A DNA stretch of 64,000 bases from Desulfobacteraceae bacterium UBA2174 (GCA_002327445.1 DCWA01000012.1:145392-209391); one strand, 5' to 3'; shown: positions 31,616 through 42,492, numbered from the stretch's first letter. Numbers and translations are program-made. Notes: generated from the sequence alone by a model not told the origin.

Positions 31616-33434
31616 ATGGCATCCGACTTGCAACCTTTTGACGCCGCTATGCGCACCGATATGGACGCCAAATCTCCGGCGCCGGGCAGGATCTGGGCCG
31701 CCGGGGGGTTCCTGCTGATTCTCCTGCCCACCGTGGTCCTGATGACCTGGCTGGACATCGGCCGCCAGAAGGACCGGAGCATCCAACTGCTGCTGGAGAA
31801 GGGGGCGGCCCTGATCCGCAGCTTCGAGGCCGGCACCCGGACCGGCATGGCGCACATGGCCTCGGGGGTGTTCCGCTTGCAGCGCCTGCTGACCGAGACG
31901 GCGCAGCAGGAGGACATCGTCTACCTGTTGGTCACCGACGACCAGGGCCGCATCGTGGTCCACAACGACCCGGACCGGGTGGGCGCCCGGCATGGAGCGA
32001 ACCTGGATCTGGCCACGGTGGCCGCCGGCGGCACGGAAGCCTGGCGCATGGTGGAGGCGACCGACGGTCGGCAGGTGTTCGAGGTCTATCGCAAGTTCAT
32101 GCCCGGCATCGCCGGCGGTCCGGAACCGCCGGGGCGGCCTCCCGGACCCATGCGCCACGGGCCGCAGATGATGCGCCGCTGGCTGGAGCAAACCTGGCCC
32201 CACGGCGAGCCGCCTTCCCCGGAGCGGCTGGTGATTTTCGTCGGTCTGGACATGAGCGCCGTGGAAGCTGCCCAGGCGGCCAACAAGCGCCACGCCGCGG
32301 GCATGGCCGCCGTTTTGCTGGCGGCCGCCGCGGCGGGATTCGCCGGGCTGGTGCGCCTGGAGGGCTACCGGGCCGCGCGCACCTCGCTGCGGCGCATCCG
32401 GGCTTTTTCCGACCGGCTGGTGGAGAGCCTGCCCGTGGGTCTGGTGGCCCTGGATCCCGAAGGGCTGGTGGCCGCGGTCAACCCGGCGGCCTGCGAGCTG
32501 CTCAAGCAGGAGGGGCCCCGCCTGATCGGACGGCCGGCACAGTCGGCCCTGCCGGCACCGCTGGCCGTCCTGGCCGACCGTCTGGGCCCCCATCAGACCC
32601 GGGTGGAGACCGAAGTGGTCTGCCCGACGGACGATGGCCGGCACCTGCCCCTGGTGGTCAACGCGGCCTGGATCGCCGACGCCGAGGGCGGCGACGCCGG
32701 AAAGATCCTTCTCTTGAAGGACATGAGCGAGGTGCGGGCCCTGGAGGCGGCGGTGAAGCGCTCCGAACGCCTGGCGGCCATCGGTAGCCTGGCCGGCGGG
32801 GTGGCCCACGAAATCCGCAACCCGCTGAGCAGTCTCAAGGGCTTCGCCACCTACTTCAAGCAGCGTTCCCCCGGGCGCCCGGAGGACGAGAAAATCGCCG
32901 CCATCATGATCGGCGAGGTGGATCGGCTCAACCGCGTGGTGGGGCAACTGCTCGAATTGTCGCGGCCGGTGACCGTCTCCCCCAAGCCCCTGCCGGTGCG
33001 TTCGGTGATCGAGACCGCCGTGGCGGTGGTGCGCCCCCGGGCGGCCGAGGCCGGGGTGGTTCTGGAGGTGGCGCTGCCCGAGGATACGGCGCCGGTGCCC
33101 ATGGACCCTGAACGGATGCATCAGGTGTTGTTGAACCTGCTGATCAACGCCATCGAAGCCATGGGCGGAGGGGGACGGCTTCAAGTCACGGTGCAGACAA
33201 TGGAACACGGCATCGAAATCCAGGTGGCCGACACCGGCCCCGGCATCGCCGGCGAAGACATGGACCACGTGTTCGATCCCTATTTCACCACCAAGTCCAC
33301 CGGAACGGGGCTCGGCCTGGCCATCGTGCACAACATCATCGACGCCCATGGCGGCACGGTGACCATCGACAGCCGGCACGGGGCCGGCACCACCGTGCGC
33401 CTGAGGCTGCCCTTTTTGCGGACGGGAGGAGACG

Positions 33435-33451
<17 letters not shown>
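31616..33451 (+). CDS. Membrane sensor histidine kinase (PAS-HisKA-HATPase)
   Basis: A 611-residue two-component kinase. Transmembrane helices at about 29-48 and 223-243 enclose a periplasmic sensor domain of about 170 residues that includes a proline-rich PPGRPPGPMRHGP stretch. A PAS domain (about 260-365) follows. The H-box is GSLAGGVAHEIRNPLSSLKG near residue 400, and the ATPase has the N box HQVLLNLLINAIEAM and G boxes VADTGPGIAGED and GTGLGLAIV. The architecture matches ZraS/AtoS-type kinases that pair with sigma-54 activators. Its end overlaps the response regulator gene by 17 nt. The signal is unknown. Confidence 0.95.
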
Positions 33452-34787
<1,336 letters not shown>

Positions 34788-34912
34788 AGGGGTTATGGTA
34801 ATTGGACGAAGCCCTTGCCGCCAGGCGCCGAACGGTCACCCGGCGGTGATGGAAGCGACCGGTCGAGGGGCTGAAAGTAGATCATCTTCAACGGACAAGG
34901 AAAAGATCAGTA

Positions 34913-35368
34913 ATGGCTTCAATCAATCCCTATACCCTGCGCTGTTCCGACTGCGGCACCCGCAACCGGATTCCGGCTGCCAAGGTCGGCGCCGCGGCCC
35001 GCTGCGGCAAGTGCGGCAGTGCGATCGACACCCGGGTGCTCAACGATGGCCGCCCGAGAATGGTGAGCGACACCAATTTCGAGGCTGAAGTGATCCGCTC
35101 GCCGCTGCCGGTGCTGGCTTTTTTCTGGGCTCCCTGGTGTTCCACCTGCCTCAAGACCATGCCGATCATCGACCGTTTCGCCGGCGAGACCCGGGGGCGG
35201 TTGCGCATCGCCAAGGTCAACGTGGACAAGGCCCAGCGCGTGTCCGATCATTACGATATCCGCGCCGTCCCCTACATCTACGTCTTCGACAACGGCCGGG
35301 CCCTGGACAACTTGCCCGGTGCCGTCGACGAGGCGCAATTGAAGTACAGGTTGGCGCGCTACCTTTAG
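34913..35368 (+). CDS. Thioredoxin-2-like protein with zinc ribbon and CSTC active site
   Basis: 151 residues. The N-terminus has a four-cysteine zinc ribbon (CSDCGTRNRIPAAK, then CGKCGSAI) as in Trx2 of Gammaproteobacteria. The thioredoxin fold follows, with the active site FFWAPWCSTCLKTMPI near residue 75. The active site is CSTC in place of CGPC, which should change its redox potential. The cis-proline is present in DIRAVPYIYVF. It is a cytoplasmic disulfide reductase or a partner of a particular substrate. The preceding 125 bp show no gene. Confidence 0.88.
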   Translation: MASINPYTLRCSDCGTRNRIPAAKVGAAARCGKCGSAIDTRVLNDGRPRMVSDTNFEAEVIRSPLPVLAFFWAPWCSTCLKTMPIIDRFAGETRGRLRIAKVNVDKAQRVSDHYDIRAVPYIYVFDNGRALDNLPGAVDEAQLKYRLARYL

Positions 35369-35475
35369 ATATTCCGACGGCCACCCGCGGTGCGGTTCCT
35401 GGAAAGCGCGGTTTACAAAGCGGCTGGGATGCCGTAGAAGCAGGGGCGGATTTGGGCCTCAAGGGGGGAACCGAG

Positions 35476-36126
35476 ATGGTACGTTGGATGTTGGCGTGGT
35501 TGATCCTGCTGGTGGCTGCGAACGGCGCCGCCGCCGGGGAGGGGCCCGGAGTGGAGGAGATCCTGGCCGGTCTGGAGGCCCGCTATGCCGCCGCCGGTCT
35601 GGAGGCCCGCTTCACCCAGGTCTCCAACCTCCAAGCCATGGAAATCACCGACACCGCCGAGGGGCGTCTCTGGATCCGTCGGCCGGGACGGATGCGCTGG
35701 GAGTACACCGCGCCCGAACCGCAGACCATCGTCACCGACGGCGATCGGTTGTGGATCTATCGTCCGTTGGACCGCCAGGTCATGATCGGTTCGGCGCCGT
35801 CCTTCTTCGGAGAAGGCAAGGGCGCCGGTTTTCTGGCGGATATCGGCCAGTTGAGGCAACAGTTCGATGTCTCCCGGACCCCGGAGGCCCCGGAGGGGAG
35901 CCACGGCTTGACGCTGGTGCCGCGGCGCCAGCAGCCGGACCTGGTGCGCGTGGAGCTGGAGATCGCCGCGGCCGACAGCACCATCGAGGCCGTGACGACC
36001 TTCAACGCATACGGGGACAAGACCCGCATCGTGCTCAAGGATGTGGTGTTTCCCGATCACCTGGACGACGCCCTGTTTCGCTTCGAAATCCCGGAGGGTG
36101 TCGAAATCGTGCAGATGGACCAATGA
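35476..36126 (+). CDS. lolA: Outer-membrane lipoprotein carrier protein LolA
   Basis: A 216-residue periplasmic chaperone that ferries lipoproteins from LolCDE to the outer membrane. The signal peptide covers residues 1-21, ending NGAAA. The LolA fold is recognisable from GLEARFTQVSNLQAMEITDT and the half-barrel segment RPGRMRWEYTAPEPQTIVTD (FRWxxxxPxxQ-type motif), followed by LWIYRPLDRQVMIG. ATG 35476 has AGGGGGG upstream. The stop overlaps nadA's start (ATGA). Confidence 0.93.
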   Translation: MVRWMLAWLILLVAANGAAAGEGPGVEEILAGLEARYAAAGLEARFTQVSNLQAMEITDTAEGRLWIRRPGRMRWEYTAPEPQTIVTDGDRLWIYRPLDRQVMIGSAPSFFGEGKGAGFLADIGQLRQQFDVSRTPEAPEGSHGLTLVPRRQQPDLVRVELEIAAADSTIEAVTTFNAYGDKTRIVLKDVVFPDHLDDALFRFEIPEGVEIVQMDQ

Positions 36127-37019
36127 TAAAGCAGATCGAAGCCATCAAGCGCCAGCGCCGCGCCATCATCCTGGCGCACAACTATCAACCGCCCGAGATT
36201 CAGGATCTGGCCGATCTCTGCGGCGACTCTCTCGAGTTGAGCCGGCTGGCGGCCGCTACCGATGCCGAAACCATCATTTTTTGCGGGGTCCGGTTCATGG
36301 CCGAAACGGCCGCCATCCTCTCGCCGCAGAAGACGGTGCTGATGCCGCGGCCCGAAGCCGGCTGCCCCATGGCGGACATGATCACCCCGGAGGCCCTGGC
36401 TTCGCGCAAGGCCGAACTGGGAGAGATCCCCGTGGTGACCTATGTGAATTCCACCGCCGCGGTGAAGGCCCTGTCCACGATCTGCTGCACCTCGGCCAAC
36501 GCCCTGGAGGTGGTGGAGAGCCTGGATGCCGACCGGATCCTGATGGGGCCCGACCGCAACCTGGCCCTGAACATCGCCGCCCGGACCACCAAGGAAATCA
36601 TTCCCTGGCCGGGTTGCTGCCCCTACCACGACCGGTTGAGCGTGCAGGAAGTGACCGATGCGCGCCGGGCCCATCCCGGTGCCGTTTTCCTGGCGCACCC
36701 CGAATGCCGGCCCGAGGTGGTGGCCCTGGCCGACGCGGCCTTGAGCACCTCGGGGATGCTGCGTTATGCCCGGGAATCCGAAAAAAACGAATTCATCATC
36801 GGCACAGAGATCGGGCTGCTGCACACCCTTGCGAAGGAAAACCCCCACAAGCGGTTTTACGCGGCGTCGGAGAACCTGGTGTGTCCTGACATGAAGCGGA
36901 TTTCCCTGGCCGATGTGCTCGGTTGCCTGGAGCGGATGGACGGACGGGTGACGGTGCCCGAAGAGATCCGGCGGCCGGCTTATGCCGCCGTGGAGCGCAT
37001 GATCGCGCTGGGGAGATGA
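36123..37019 (+). CDS. nadA: Quinolinate synthase
   Basis: A 298-residue 4Fe-4S enzyme that condenses iminoaspartate with dihydroxyacetone phosphate in NAD synthesis. The three cluster cysteines are in their conserved settings: GCPMADM near residue 81, ICCTSANALEVV near residue 121 and ENLVCPDMKRISL near residue 255. The N-terminal ILAHNYQPPEIQDLADLCGD signature is intact. Length equals the family norm of about 300. The gene is translationally coupled to lolA. nadB and nadC are not in the window. Confidence 0.97.
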   Translation: MIKQIEAIKRQRRAIILAHNYQPPEIQDLADLCGDSLELSRLAAATDAETIIFCGVRFMAETAAILSPQKTVLMPRPEAGCPMADMITPEALASRKAELGEIPVVTYVNSTAAVKALSTICCTSANALEVVESLDADRILMGPDRNLALNIAARTTKEIIPWPGCCPYHDRLSVQEVTDARRAHPGAVFLAHPECRPEVVALADAALSTSGMLRYARESEKNEFIIGTEIGLLHTLAKENPHKRFYAASENLVCPDMKRISLADVLGCLERMDGRVTVPEEIRRPAYAAVERMIALGR

Positions 37020-37092
37020 GTGTTCCGGCCTTGCCGGGCCGGTCGGACAGGGCTGACCCGCCGGACCGGCCTCGGTTCACGGATTCATCCGA

Positions 37093-37830
37093 TTACCCCA
37101 CCATTTCCTCGGGGATGTCGGCGTTGGTGTACACCTTCTGGACGTCGTCGTTGTCCTCGAGCATGTCCATCAACCGCACCATCTGTTCGGCCTCCTTGCC
37201 CTCCAGGGCGATGTAGCTAGCCGGCAGCATGGTGATCTCGGCTTCGGCGATGGCGATGCCCGCCGCCTCGATGGCCCCGCGCACGGCCTCGAAGTCGGCC
37301 GGCGCGCAGATCACCTCCCAGGCGTCCTCCTCGTCGCGCACGTCCTCGGCTCCGGCTTCCAGCGCTGTCTCCATGAGACGATCCTCGTCCGCAGCCGATT
37401 TCGCCACCGTGATATCGCCTTTTTTCTCGAAGAGATAGGCCACTCCTCCGGCCGCGGCAAGGTTTCCGCCGCACTTGGTGAAGCAGTGCCGAACCTCGGC
37501 GACGGTGCGGTTCTTGTTGTCGGTGAGCGATTCCACCATCACCGCGGCGCCGCCGGGCCCGTACCCCTCGTAGGTCACCTCTTCGTAGCTGACCCCTTCC
37601 AGCTCCCCGGTGCCCTTCTTGATGGCCCGCTCGACGTTCTCCTTGGGCATGTTTTCGGTTCTGGCATTGATCAGGGCCAGCCGCAGGCGCGGGTTGGCGT
37701 TGGCATCGCCGCCGCCCATGCGCGCGGCGACGGTGATCTCCTTGATCAGTTTGGTGAAGATCTTGCCGCGCTTGGCGTCCGTGGCGGCTTTTTTATGTTT
37801 GATGGTCGACCACTTGTTATGCCCGGACAT
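37093..37830 (-). CDS. yebC: YebC/PmpR-family protein
   Basis: A 245-residue DNA/ribosome-associated protein of the YebC family, reported as a transcriptional regulator and more recently as a factor helping ribosomes at difficult motifs. It starts with the invariant MSGHNKWSTIKHKKAATDAK. ARMGGGDANANPRLRLAL and the EGYGPGGAAVMVESLTDNKN block around residue 100 are also diagnostic. Length is normal. It lies 3 nt after rlmE; both run leftward and converge with nadA. Confidence 0.96.
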   Translation of the reverse strand: MSGHNKWSTIKHKKAATDAKRGKIFTKLIKEITVAARMGGGDANANPRLRLALINARTENMPKENVERAIKKGTGELEGVSYEEVTYEGYGPGGAAVMVESLTDNKNRTVAEVRHCFTKCGGNLAAAGGVAYLFEKKGDITVAKSAADEDRLMETALEAGAEDVRDEEDAWEVICAPADFEAVRGAIEAAGIAIAEAEITMLPASYIALEGKEAEQMVRLMDMLEDNDDVQKVYTNADIPEEMVG

Positions 37831-37833
37831 GAA

Positions 37834-38445
37834 TCATTCCTCCTGTCGTTTCCCTTTTCCGATCACAAAGATTTCCTTGCTGGTCTTGCGGCTGCTCTGT
37901 GGCTTGAAAAGACGCGTTTCCTCGAAAAGCCGGCGCACCGCCGCCTCGAAGGTCTTGGTGTCCGGCCCCTGAAAGATCTTGCACACGAAGCGGCCCCCGG
38001 CCTTGAGCCGGGTGCGGGCCACCGCCAGGGCCGACATGGCCAGATCGAAGGATCGGGCCGCGTCGGTGGTGCGGTTGCCGGTGGTGGACGGGGCCATGTC
38101 GCTCAGAACGACATCGAAGCCTTCCGGCCCGCCTTGTCCCAGGGCCGCCTCCGGATCCCGCAGGTCCGCCACCAGGGTGCGCACCGTCGCGGGCAAGGCA
38201 ATGGTCACCGGTTTGAGATCGATGCCCACCACGCTGCCTCGGGGGCTGACGATCCGGGCGGCGAAAACAAGCCAGCTCCCCGGTGCGCAACCCAGGTCCA
38301 GGACCCGGTCGCCCGGCCGCAAAATGCGGTGGCGGGCCTGGATTTCCTCCAATTTGTACACCGAGCGGGCCGCGTAGCCGTCCTCCTTGGCCTTGCGGGT
38401 GTAATGGTCCGCCCAGCGATTGCCGGTCGAAGTGGATCGTGTCAT
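37834..38445 (-). CDS. rlmE: 23S rRNA (uridine-2'-O)-methyltransferase RlmE (FtsJ)
   Basis: A 203-residue SAM-dependent methyltransferase that modifies U2552 of the 23S rRNA A-loop. Signatures: ARSVYKLEEIQARHRILRPG, the SAM loop VLDLGCAPGSWLVFAA near residue 50, VVLSDMAPSTTGNRTTD near residue 115 and the catalytic-lysine region GGRFVCKIFQGPD. It begins with the basic NRWADHYTRKAKEDGYAARS segment typical of FtsJ. It is coupled to yebC. Confidence 0.96.
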   Translation of the reverse strand: MTRSTSTGNRWADHYTRKAKEDGYAARSVYKLEEIQARHRILRPGDRVLDLGCAPGSWLVFAARIVSPRGSVVGIDLKPVTIALPATVRTLVADLRDPEAALGQGGPEGFDVVLSDMAPSTTGNRTTDAARSFDLAMSALAVARTRLKAGGRFVCKIFQGPDTKTFEAAVRRLFEETRLFKPQSSRKTSKEIFVIGKGKRQEE

Positions 38446-38503
38446 AGCTTCAACTATCTAAAAAGTCAATGAAAATGAACACGGCGGGACGTTGGTGCCC
38501 CCC

Positions 38504-39868
38504 TCAGAAAAGGACCTCCATGGCCTCGGCCACCTGGCGCACCCCCTGGACGACGATGCCGTCGGGAGCGGCGATCCGGCGCCGGTTGCCGGCGGGCACG
38601 ATGCAGCGGGCAAAGCCCATCTTGGCCGCCTCGGCCAGACGCAGCTCCAGTTGGCTCACCGCGCGCACTTCCCCGGTGAGCCCCACCTCGCCCACGACCA
38701 CGGTCCGTCCGGCGGCCGGTTTGTCCAGGAAGCTGGAGGCCACCGCCGCCACCACGGCCAGGTCGACGGCCGGTTCGTCCAGCTTGACGCCTCCGGCCAC
38801 GTTCAGGAACACGTCGTGCCCCATGAGGGGCAGGCCGATTTTTTTCTCCAGCACCGCGGTGAGCAGGGCCACCCGGTTGCGGTCCAAGCCCAGCACGGTG
38901 CGCCGCGGTGTTCCCAGGGGGGTGCCGGTGGCCAGGGCCTGGATTTCCACCAGGATCGGGCGGGTTCCCTCCATGGCGGCGGTGACCACCGATCCGGGGG
39001 CCGCCTCGGGCCGCTCGGCCAAAAACACCGCCGAAGGGTTGGCCACCTCGCCGAGACCGCGGGTGTTCATTTCGAAGACGCCGATCTCGTTGGTAGAGCC
39101 GAAACGGTTTTTCACCGCCCGCAGGATACGGTAGACATGGTTGCCGTCTCCCTCGAAGTACAGCACCGTGTCCACCATGTGCTCGAGCAGCCGCGGCCCG
39201 GCCAGGCTGCCGTCCTTGGTGACGTGGCCCACCAGGAAAACCGGCGTTCCGGAGCGCTTGGCCATCAGCATCAGCCGCATGGCCGACTCCCGGACCTGGC
39301 TGACGCTGCCGGGCGCCGAGGTGAGCTCGGCGCTGAACATGGTCTGGATCGAGTCGATCACCAGCACGTCGGGCCGATGTTTCTCCACCATGGCCAGCAC
39401 GGCGGTCACATCGATTTCAGAGACCACGAACAACCCCGGCGCCAGGGTCCCCAGGCGCTGGCTCCGAAGCCGGATCTGGCGGATCGACTCCTCCCCGGAG
39501 ACATAGAGCACGCGCCGGCCGGCGGCGGCCAGCCCGTGAAGGGTCTGGAGCATCAGGGTCGACTTGCCGATGCCCGGATCGCCGCCGATGAGCATCATGG
39601 CGCCCGGCACCACGCCGCCCCCCAGAACCCGGTCCAGTTCGCCGATGCCGGTGGTCAGGCGAAACTCCGCCGAGATGCTCACGCTGTCGATGGGCACCGG
39701 CGTGGCGGGTTCGGCCGCGGGCATGCCGGGACGCGCCACCGCCGTGCGCACCAACTCTTCCACCAGGGTATCCCACTGGCCGCACTCCGGGCAGCGGCCC
39801 AGCCATTTGGGGCTGGCGTAACCGCATTGCTGACAGGTATAAACGGTCTTTTCAATTTTTCGGCTCAT
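38504..39868 (-). CDS. radA: DNA repair protein RadA
   Basis: A 454-residue branch-migration helicase of recombinational repair. ATG 39868 gives the canonical start MSRKIEKTVYTCQQCGY. The N-terminal zinc finger is CQQCGYASPKWLGRCPEC, the RecA-like core has Walker A GDPGIGKSTLML near residue 96, the RadA-specific KNRFGSTNEIGVFEM is near residue 250 and a Lon-protease-like C-terminal domain follows (about 285-454). It is divergent from the lytic transglycosylase gene. Confidence 0.97.
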   Translation of the reverse strand: MSRKIEKTVYTCQQCGYASPKWLGRCPECGQWDTLVEELVRTAVARPGMPAAEPATPVPIDSVSISAEFRLTTGIGELDRVLGGGVVPGAMMLIGGDPGIGKSTLMLQTLHGLAAAGRRVLYVSGEESIRQIRLRSQRLGTLAPGLFVVSEIDVTAVLAMVEKHRPDVLVIDSIQTMFSAELTSAPGSVSQVRESAMRLMLMAKRSGTPVFLVGHVTKDGSLAGPRLLEHMVDTVLYFEGDGNHVYRILRAVKNRFGSTNEIGVFEMNTRGLGEVANPSAVFLAERPEAAPGSVVTAAMEGTRPILVEIQALATGTPLGTPRRTVLGLDRNRVALLTAVLEKKIGLPLMGHDVFLNVAGGVKLDEPAVDLAVVAAVASSFLDKPAAGRTVVVGEVGLTGEVRAVSQLELRLAEAAKMGFARCIVPAGNRRRIAAPDGIVVQGVRQVAEAMEVLF

Positions 39869-39992
39869 GGGAATCCGTCGCTGGAGGTGGTGGACTTCGT
39901 TGACACCAAGACCTCTACCATGCCAATTTGTAGGCGGTAAAATCAACAAGAACCTTGCCGGCCGGTTTCCGGCCCGGCACACCGGAGCCTTG

Positions 39993-40859
39993 ATGATCCG
40001 CCTGCGTCCCGCGTACATCGCCGTCGTTTTTCTCTTCTGCCTGAGTCTGGCGGGGATGGATCCATCCCCGGCGTCGGCCGACAACCCGTTTTCCGGCCTC
40101 ACCCACCGGCTGGTGACCGAGGGGTTTGCCTCCGAACGGATCCAGGCCCTCTATGAAGACCCCGGAAGTATTTTCGAAACCGAGGGGGTGGCGCTGTTTT
40201 TCGTGCACAGCGAGGCCCGGCTCAACTATGGCCAGTTCGCCGTTCCCGAGGCCATCGAACGGGCCCGCCAATACATGGCGCGGCACCACGAGGCGTTGAC
40301 GGCGGCAGAGGCGGCCCACGGCGTGCCCTCCGGGGTGATCACGGGGATCCTGCTCGTGGAGACCCGCCTGGGCACCTACACCGGCAACCTGCGGGTTTTC
40401 AGCACCCTCTCCACCATGGCGGCGCTCTCCGACCCGGAAGTGCGCCGGGCGTTCTGGCAGCAGATTCCCCCGGAGCGCCGGATCTCCCCCGACCGGTTCG
40501 CCGCCAAGGCGGACGCCAAATCCGCCTGGGCCTTCGAGGAGTTGAAGGCCTTCCTGCGTTTCACGGACCGTGAAGGGATCGATCCGATGACCGTGACCGG
40601 GTCCTATGCCGGCGCCATGGGATTTTGCCAGTTCATGCCGAGCAACGCCCTGCGCCTCGCCGTGGACGGCGACGGAGACGGGCGGGTGGACCTTTTCAGT
40701 CATGCCGATGCCATCGCCTCGGTGGGCAACTACCTGCGCCACCATCGCTGGCGCCCCGGGCTGACACGCGACGAGCGCTACCGCGTGATCCTGCGCTACA
40801 ACTACAGCAAGCCCTACGCCGAGACCGTCTTGACCATTGCCGACCGGCTCGGCGGATAG
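39993..40859 (+). CDS. Lytic murein transglycosylase, MltB family
   Basis: A 288-residue exported enzyme that cleaves the MurNAc-GlcNAc bond of peptidoglycan with 1,6-anhydro ring formation. ATG 39993 starts a signal peptide (residues 1-30, ending SPASA); there is no lipobox cysteine, so it is probably soluble periplasmic. The catalytic glutamate is in GVITGILLVETRLGTYTG near residue 118. SYAGAMGFCQFMPSNALRLA near residue 205 is the second family motif. It is shorter than E. coli MltB (361) and lacks an SPOR or peptidoglycan-binding domain. Confidence 0.9.
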   Translation: MIRLRPAYIAVVFLFCLSLAGMDPSPASADNPFSGLTHRLVTEGFASERIQALYEDPGSIFETEGVALFFVHSEARLNYGQFAVPEAIERARQYMARHHEALTAAEAAHGVPSGVITGILLVETRLGTYTGNLRVFSTLSTMAALSDPEVRRAFWQQIPPERRISPDRFAAKADAKSAWAFEELKAFLRFTDREGIDPMTVTGSYAGAMGFCQFMPSNALRLAVDGDGDGRVDLFSHADAIASVGNYLRHHRWRPGLTRDERYRVILRYNYSKPYAETVLTIADRLGG

Positions 40860-40874
40860 AAGGACAACCACGGG

Positions 40875-41078
40875 ATGGATCTGAAAACCCTCTCAACCTT
40901 TCTGGCCCTGGTGGTGCCGTTTTTCCTGGGAACGATCTGGGCCGTGGTGGACAGCGCCCAGAAGGAGTTCGGTTCTCCAGGCCGCAAGGTGCTGTGGGTC
41001 GTCGTCGCCGGCATTCCCTTTGTCGGGTTCCTCATCTACCTGCTCTTCGGTTTCCGCCGGGGGCGAAAACCGGCCTGA
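40875..41078 (+). CDS. Small PLDc_N-domain membrane protein
   Basis: A 67-residue protein of two transmembrane helices (about 8-28 and 38-58) with a short loop SAQKEFGSPGRKVLWVVV. It ends GFIYLLFG-like (GFLIYLLFGFRRGRKPA), the pattern of the phospholipase D-nuclease N-terminal (PLDc_N) domain found alone in many bacteria. No catalytic residues. It follows the transglycosylase by 15 bp. Function unknown. Confidence 0.75.
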   Translation: MDLKTLSTFLALVVPFFLGTIWAVVDSAQKEFGSPGRKVLWVVVAGIPFVGFLIYLLFGFRRGRKPA

Positions 41079-41120
41079 CGCCGGCGGCTGCCGGCGCGGG
41101 CGCCATTTTTTCGGCGTACC

Positions 41121-41993
41121 ATGAAGGCCAATCCCAGCGATAAACCGGTCCAGGGCGCCCTCCGGCGGACGGTGCAATACGGCGTGGAAACGGCCTTCCA
41201 GCGCCTGGCGGACCGCTGGGTGGTGTCCCGATCCGTCGCTTCCCCGGCTCCCGGGCGCCTCGCCGCGGCGCAAATCGTCTCCCATCGCGGCGAGCACGAC
41301 AACCGGACCGTTTTCGAAAATACCCTCGAAGCCTTCGACCGGGCCGGCGATGCCGGCGTCTGGGGGATCGAATTCGACGTGCGCTGGACGGCGGACATGC
41401 AGCCGGTGGTGTTTCACGATGCGGATCTGGGGCGGCTGGCCGGGGTGTCCCGCCGCCTGAACGGATTGCGCCTGGCCGAGGCCCGGTCGTTTTTCCCGCC
41501 TCTGGCCACCTTGTCCGAAGTGGTGGCCCGCCACGGGGGGCGCCGGCACCTGATGATCGAAATCAAGGCCGAGCCCTACCGCCATTTCCACATGCAGACG
41601 GCGATCCTGGCGGCCGCCCTCGCGCCGTTGCGCCCGGGGGACGACTATCACCTGCTCAGTCTCGATGCGGGCATGTTCGCCTACCTCGGCTTCGCCCCGC
41701 GGCGGGCGCTCCTGCCCATTGCCTGGTCCGATGTGGGGGCCTCCAGCCGCCTGGCCCTGGCCCGCGGCTATGGTGGGTTCTGCGGCCACTTTCTCCTCGT
41801 GGGGGACAAGGTGCTGGCACGTCATCACCGCCGTGGTCAGCAGGTGGGCTGCGGCATGGTGAAATCCCGGCGGGGGCTCTACCGGGAAGTCCACCGGGGC
41901 ATGGACTGGATTTTCTCCGACCGCGCCGCGGCCCTGGCGGCCATCTGCCGGGAAGTTCCTTCTGGTCTGGCGGGCGGGGCGGATGCGGGTTGA
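41121..41993 (+). CDS. Glycerophosphodiester phosphodiesterase family protein
   Basis: A 290-residue TIM-barrel hydrolase that releases glycerol-3-phosphate from glycerophosphodiesters. The catalytic motif VSHRGEHDNRTVFENTLEAF is near residue 53. EFDVRWTADMQPVVFHDADL (the E-x-D and H of the metal site) is near residue 85, and LMIEIKAE near residue 146 gives the next Glu. No signal peptide, so it acts in the cytoplasm, possibly on phospholipid breakdown products. The N-terminal 45 residues are an extension beyond the catalytic barrel. Confidence 0.88.
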   Translation: MKANPSDKPVQGALRRTVQYGVETAFQRLADRWVVSRSVASPAPGRLAAAQIVSHRGEHDNRTVFENTLEAFDRAGDAGVWGIEFDVRWTADMQPVVFHDADLGRLAGVSRRLNGLRLAEARSFFPPLATLSEVVARHGGRRHLMIEIKAEPYRHFHMQTAILAAALAPLRPGDDYHLLSLDAGMFAYLGFAPRRALLPIAWSDVGASSRLALARGYGGFCGHFLLVGDKVLARHHRRGQQVGCGMVKSRRGLYREVHRGMDWIFSDRAAALAAICREVPSGLAGGADAG

Positions 41994-42005
41994 GCGGGCG
42001 GGGTT

Positions 42006-42428
42006 TCAGATTCCGCGGCGCTGCTTGAGTTCTTGGTAGGCGGCCTGGATCTCCTTGAAACGCGTTTCGGCGAGGCGGCGGAACTCCTCGCCGAGATGCG
42101 CCACCTTGTCCGGGTGGTACTGGGCGGCCAGTTGGCGGTAGGCGCGGTGGATGTCCGCGTCCGTGGCGTCTGGGGAAAGGCCCAGCACGCGGTAGGGGTC
42201 CCTGGCGTCGGCGTCGGGCCGCGGACCGGTGCGCGGGTCGTCCGCCCGGGGGCCGCCCCGGTGGGAAGCCGGACGGGCGCCGAGGAAGGGTTTGACGTAG
42301 TAGCGGTAGAGCAGGTAGAGAACGACCAGGTCGTCGATCCAGCCGCGCAGGACCATGAAATCAGGGAGAAAATCGACCGGGCTCAGTACGTAGAGGGCAC
42401 CGAGCAGACCCAGGAGCCATCGGATCAT
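42006..42428 (-). CDS. DUF1232 (YkvA)-J-domain fusion protein
   Basis: A 140-residue protein. Residues 1-48 form a DUF1232/YkvA membrane segment (YVLSPVDFLPDFMVLRGWID). After a charged linker (50-75), residues 77-140 are a J domain: DPYRVLGLSPDATDADIHRA and QYHPDKVAHLG with the HPD motif that stimulates Hsp70 ATPase. It would place a DnaK-stimulating domain at the membrane. It is convergent with the phosphodiesterase gene and lies next to htpG. Confidence 0.85.
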   Translation of the reverse strand: MIRWLLGLLGALYVLSPVDFLPDFMVLRGWIDDLVVLYLLYRYYVKPFLGARPASHRGGPRADDPRTGPRPDADARDPYRVLGLSPDATDADIHRAYRQLAAQYHPDKVAHLGEEFRRLAETRFKEIQAAYQELKQRRGI

Positions 42429-42492
42429 CGCGCACCCCGGGTTGTTTTCGGCGGCAGCGCCGCCGGAAACAACCCATTCGAGATGTCAAATC

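Noticed and set aside
34810..34830. Second sigma-54 promoter before the thioredoxin gene
   Set aside because: TTGG and TTGC are present but GG and GC are 11 bases apart, not 10, so it fails the spacing rule.
36990..37092. Shared terminator between nadA and yebC
   Set aside because: GC-rich inverted segments (CCGGCC/GGCCGG) are present but no T-tract follows on either strand.
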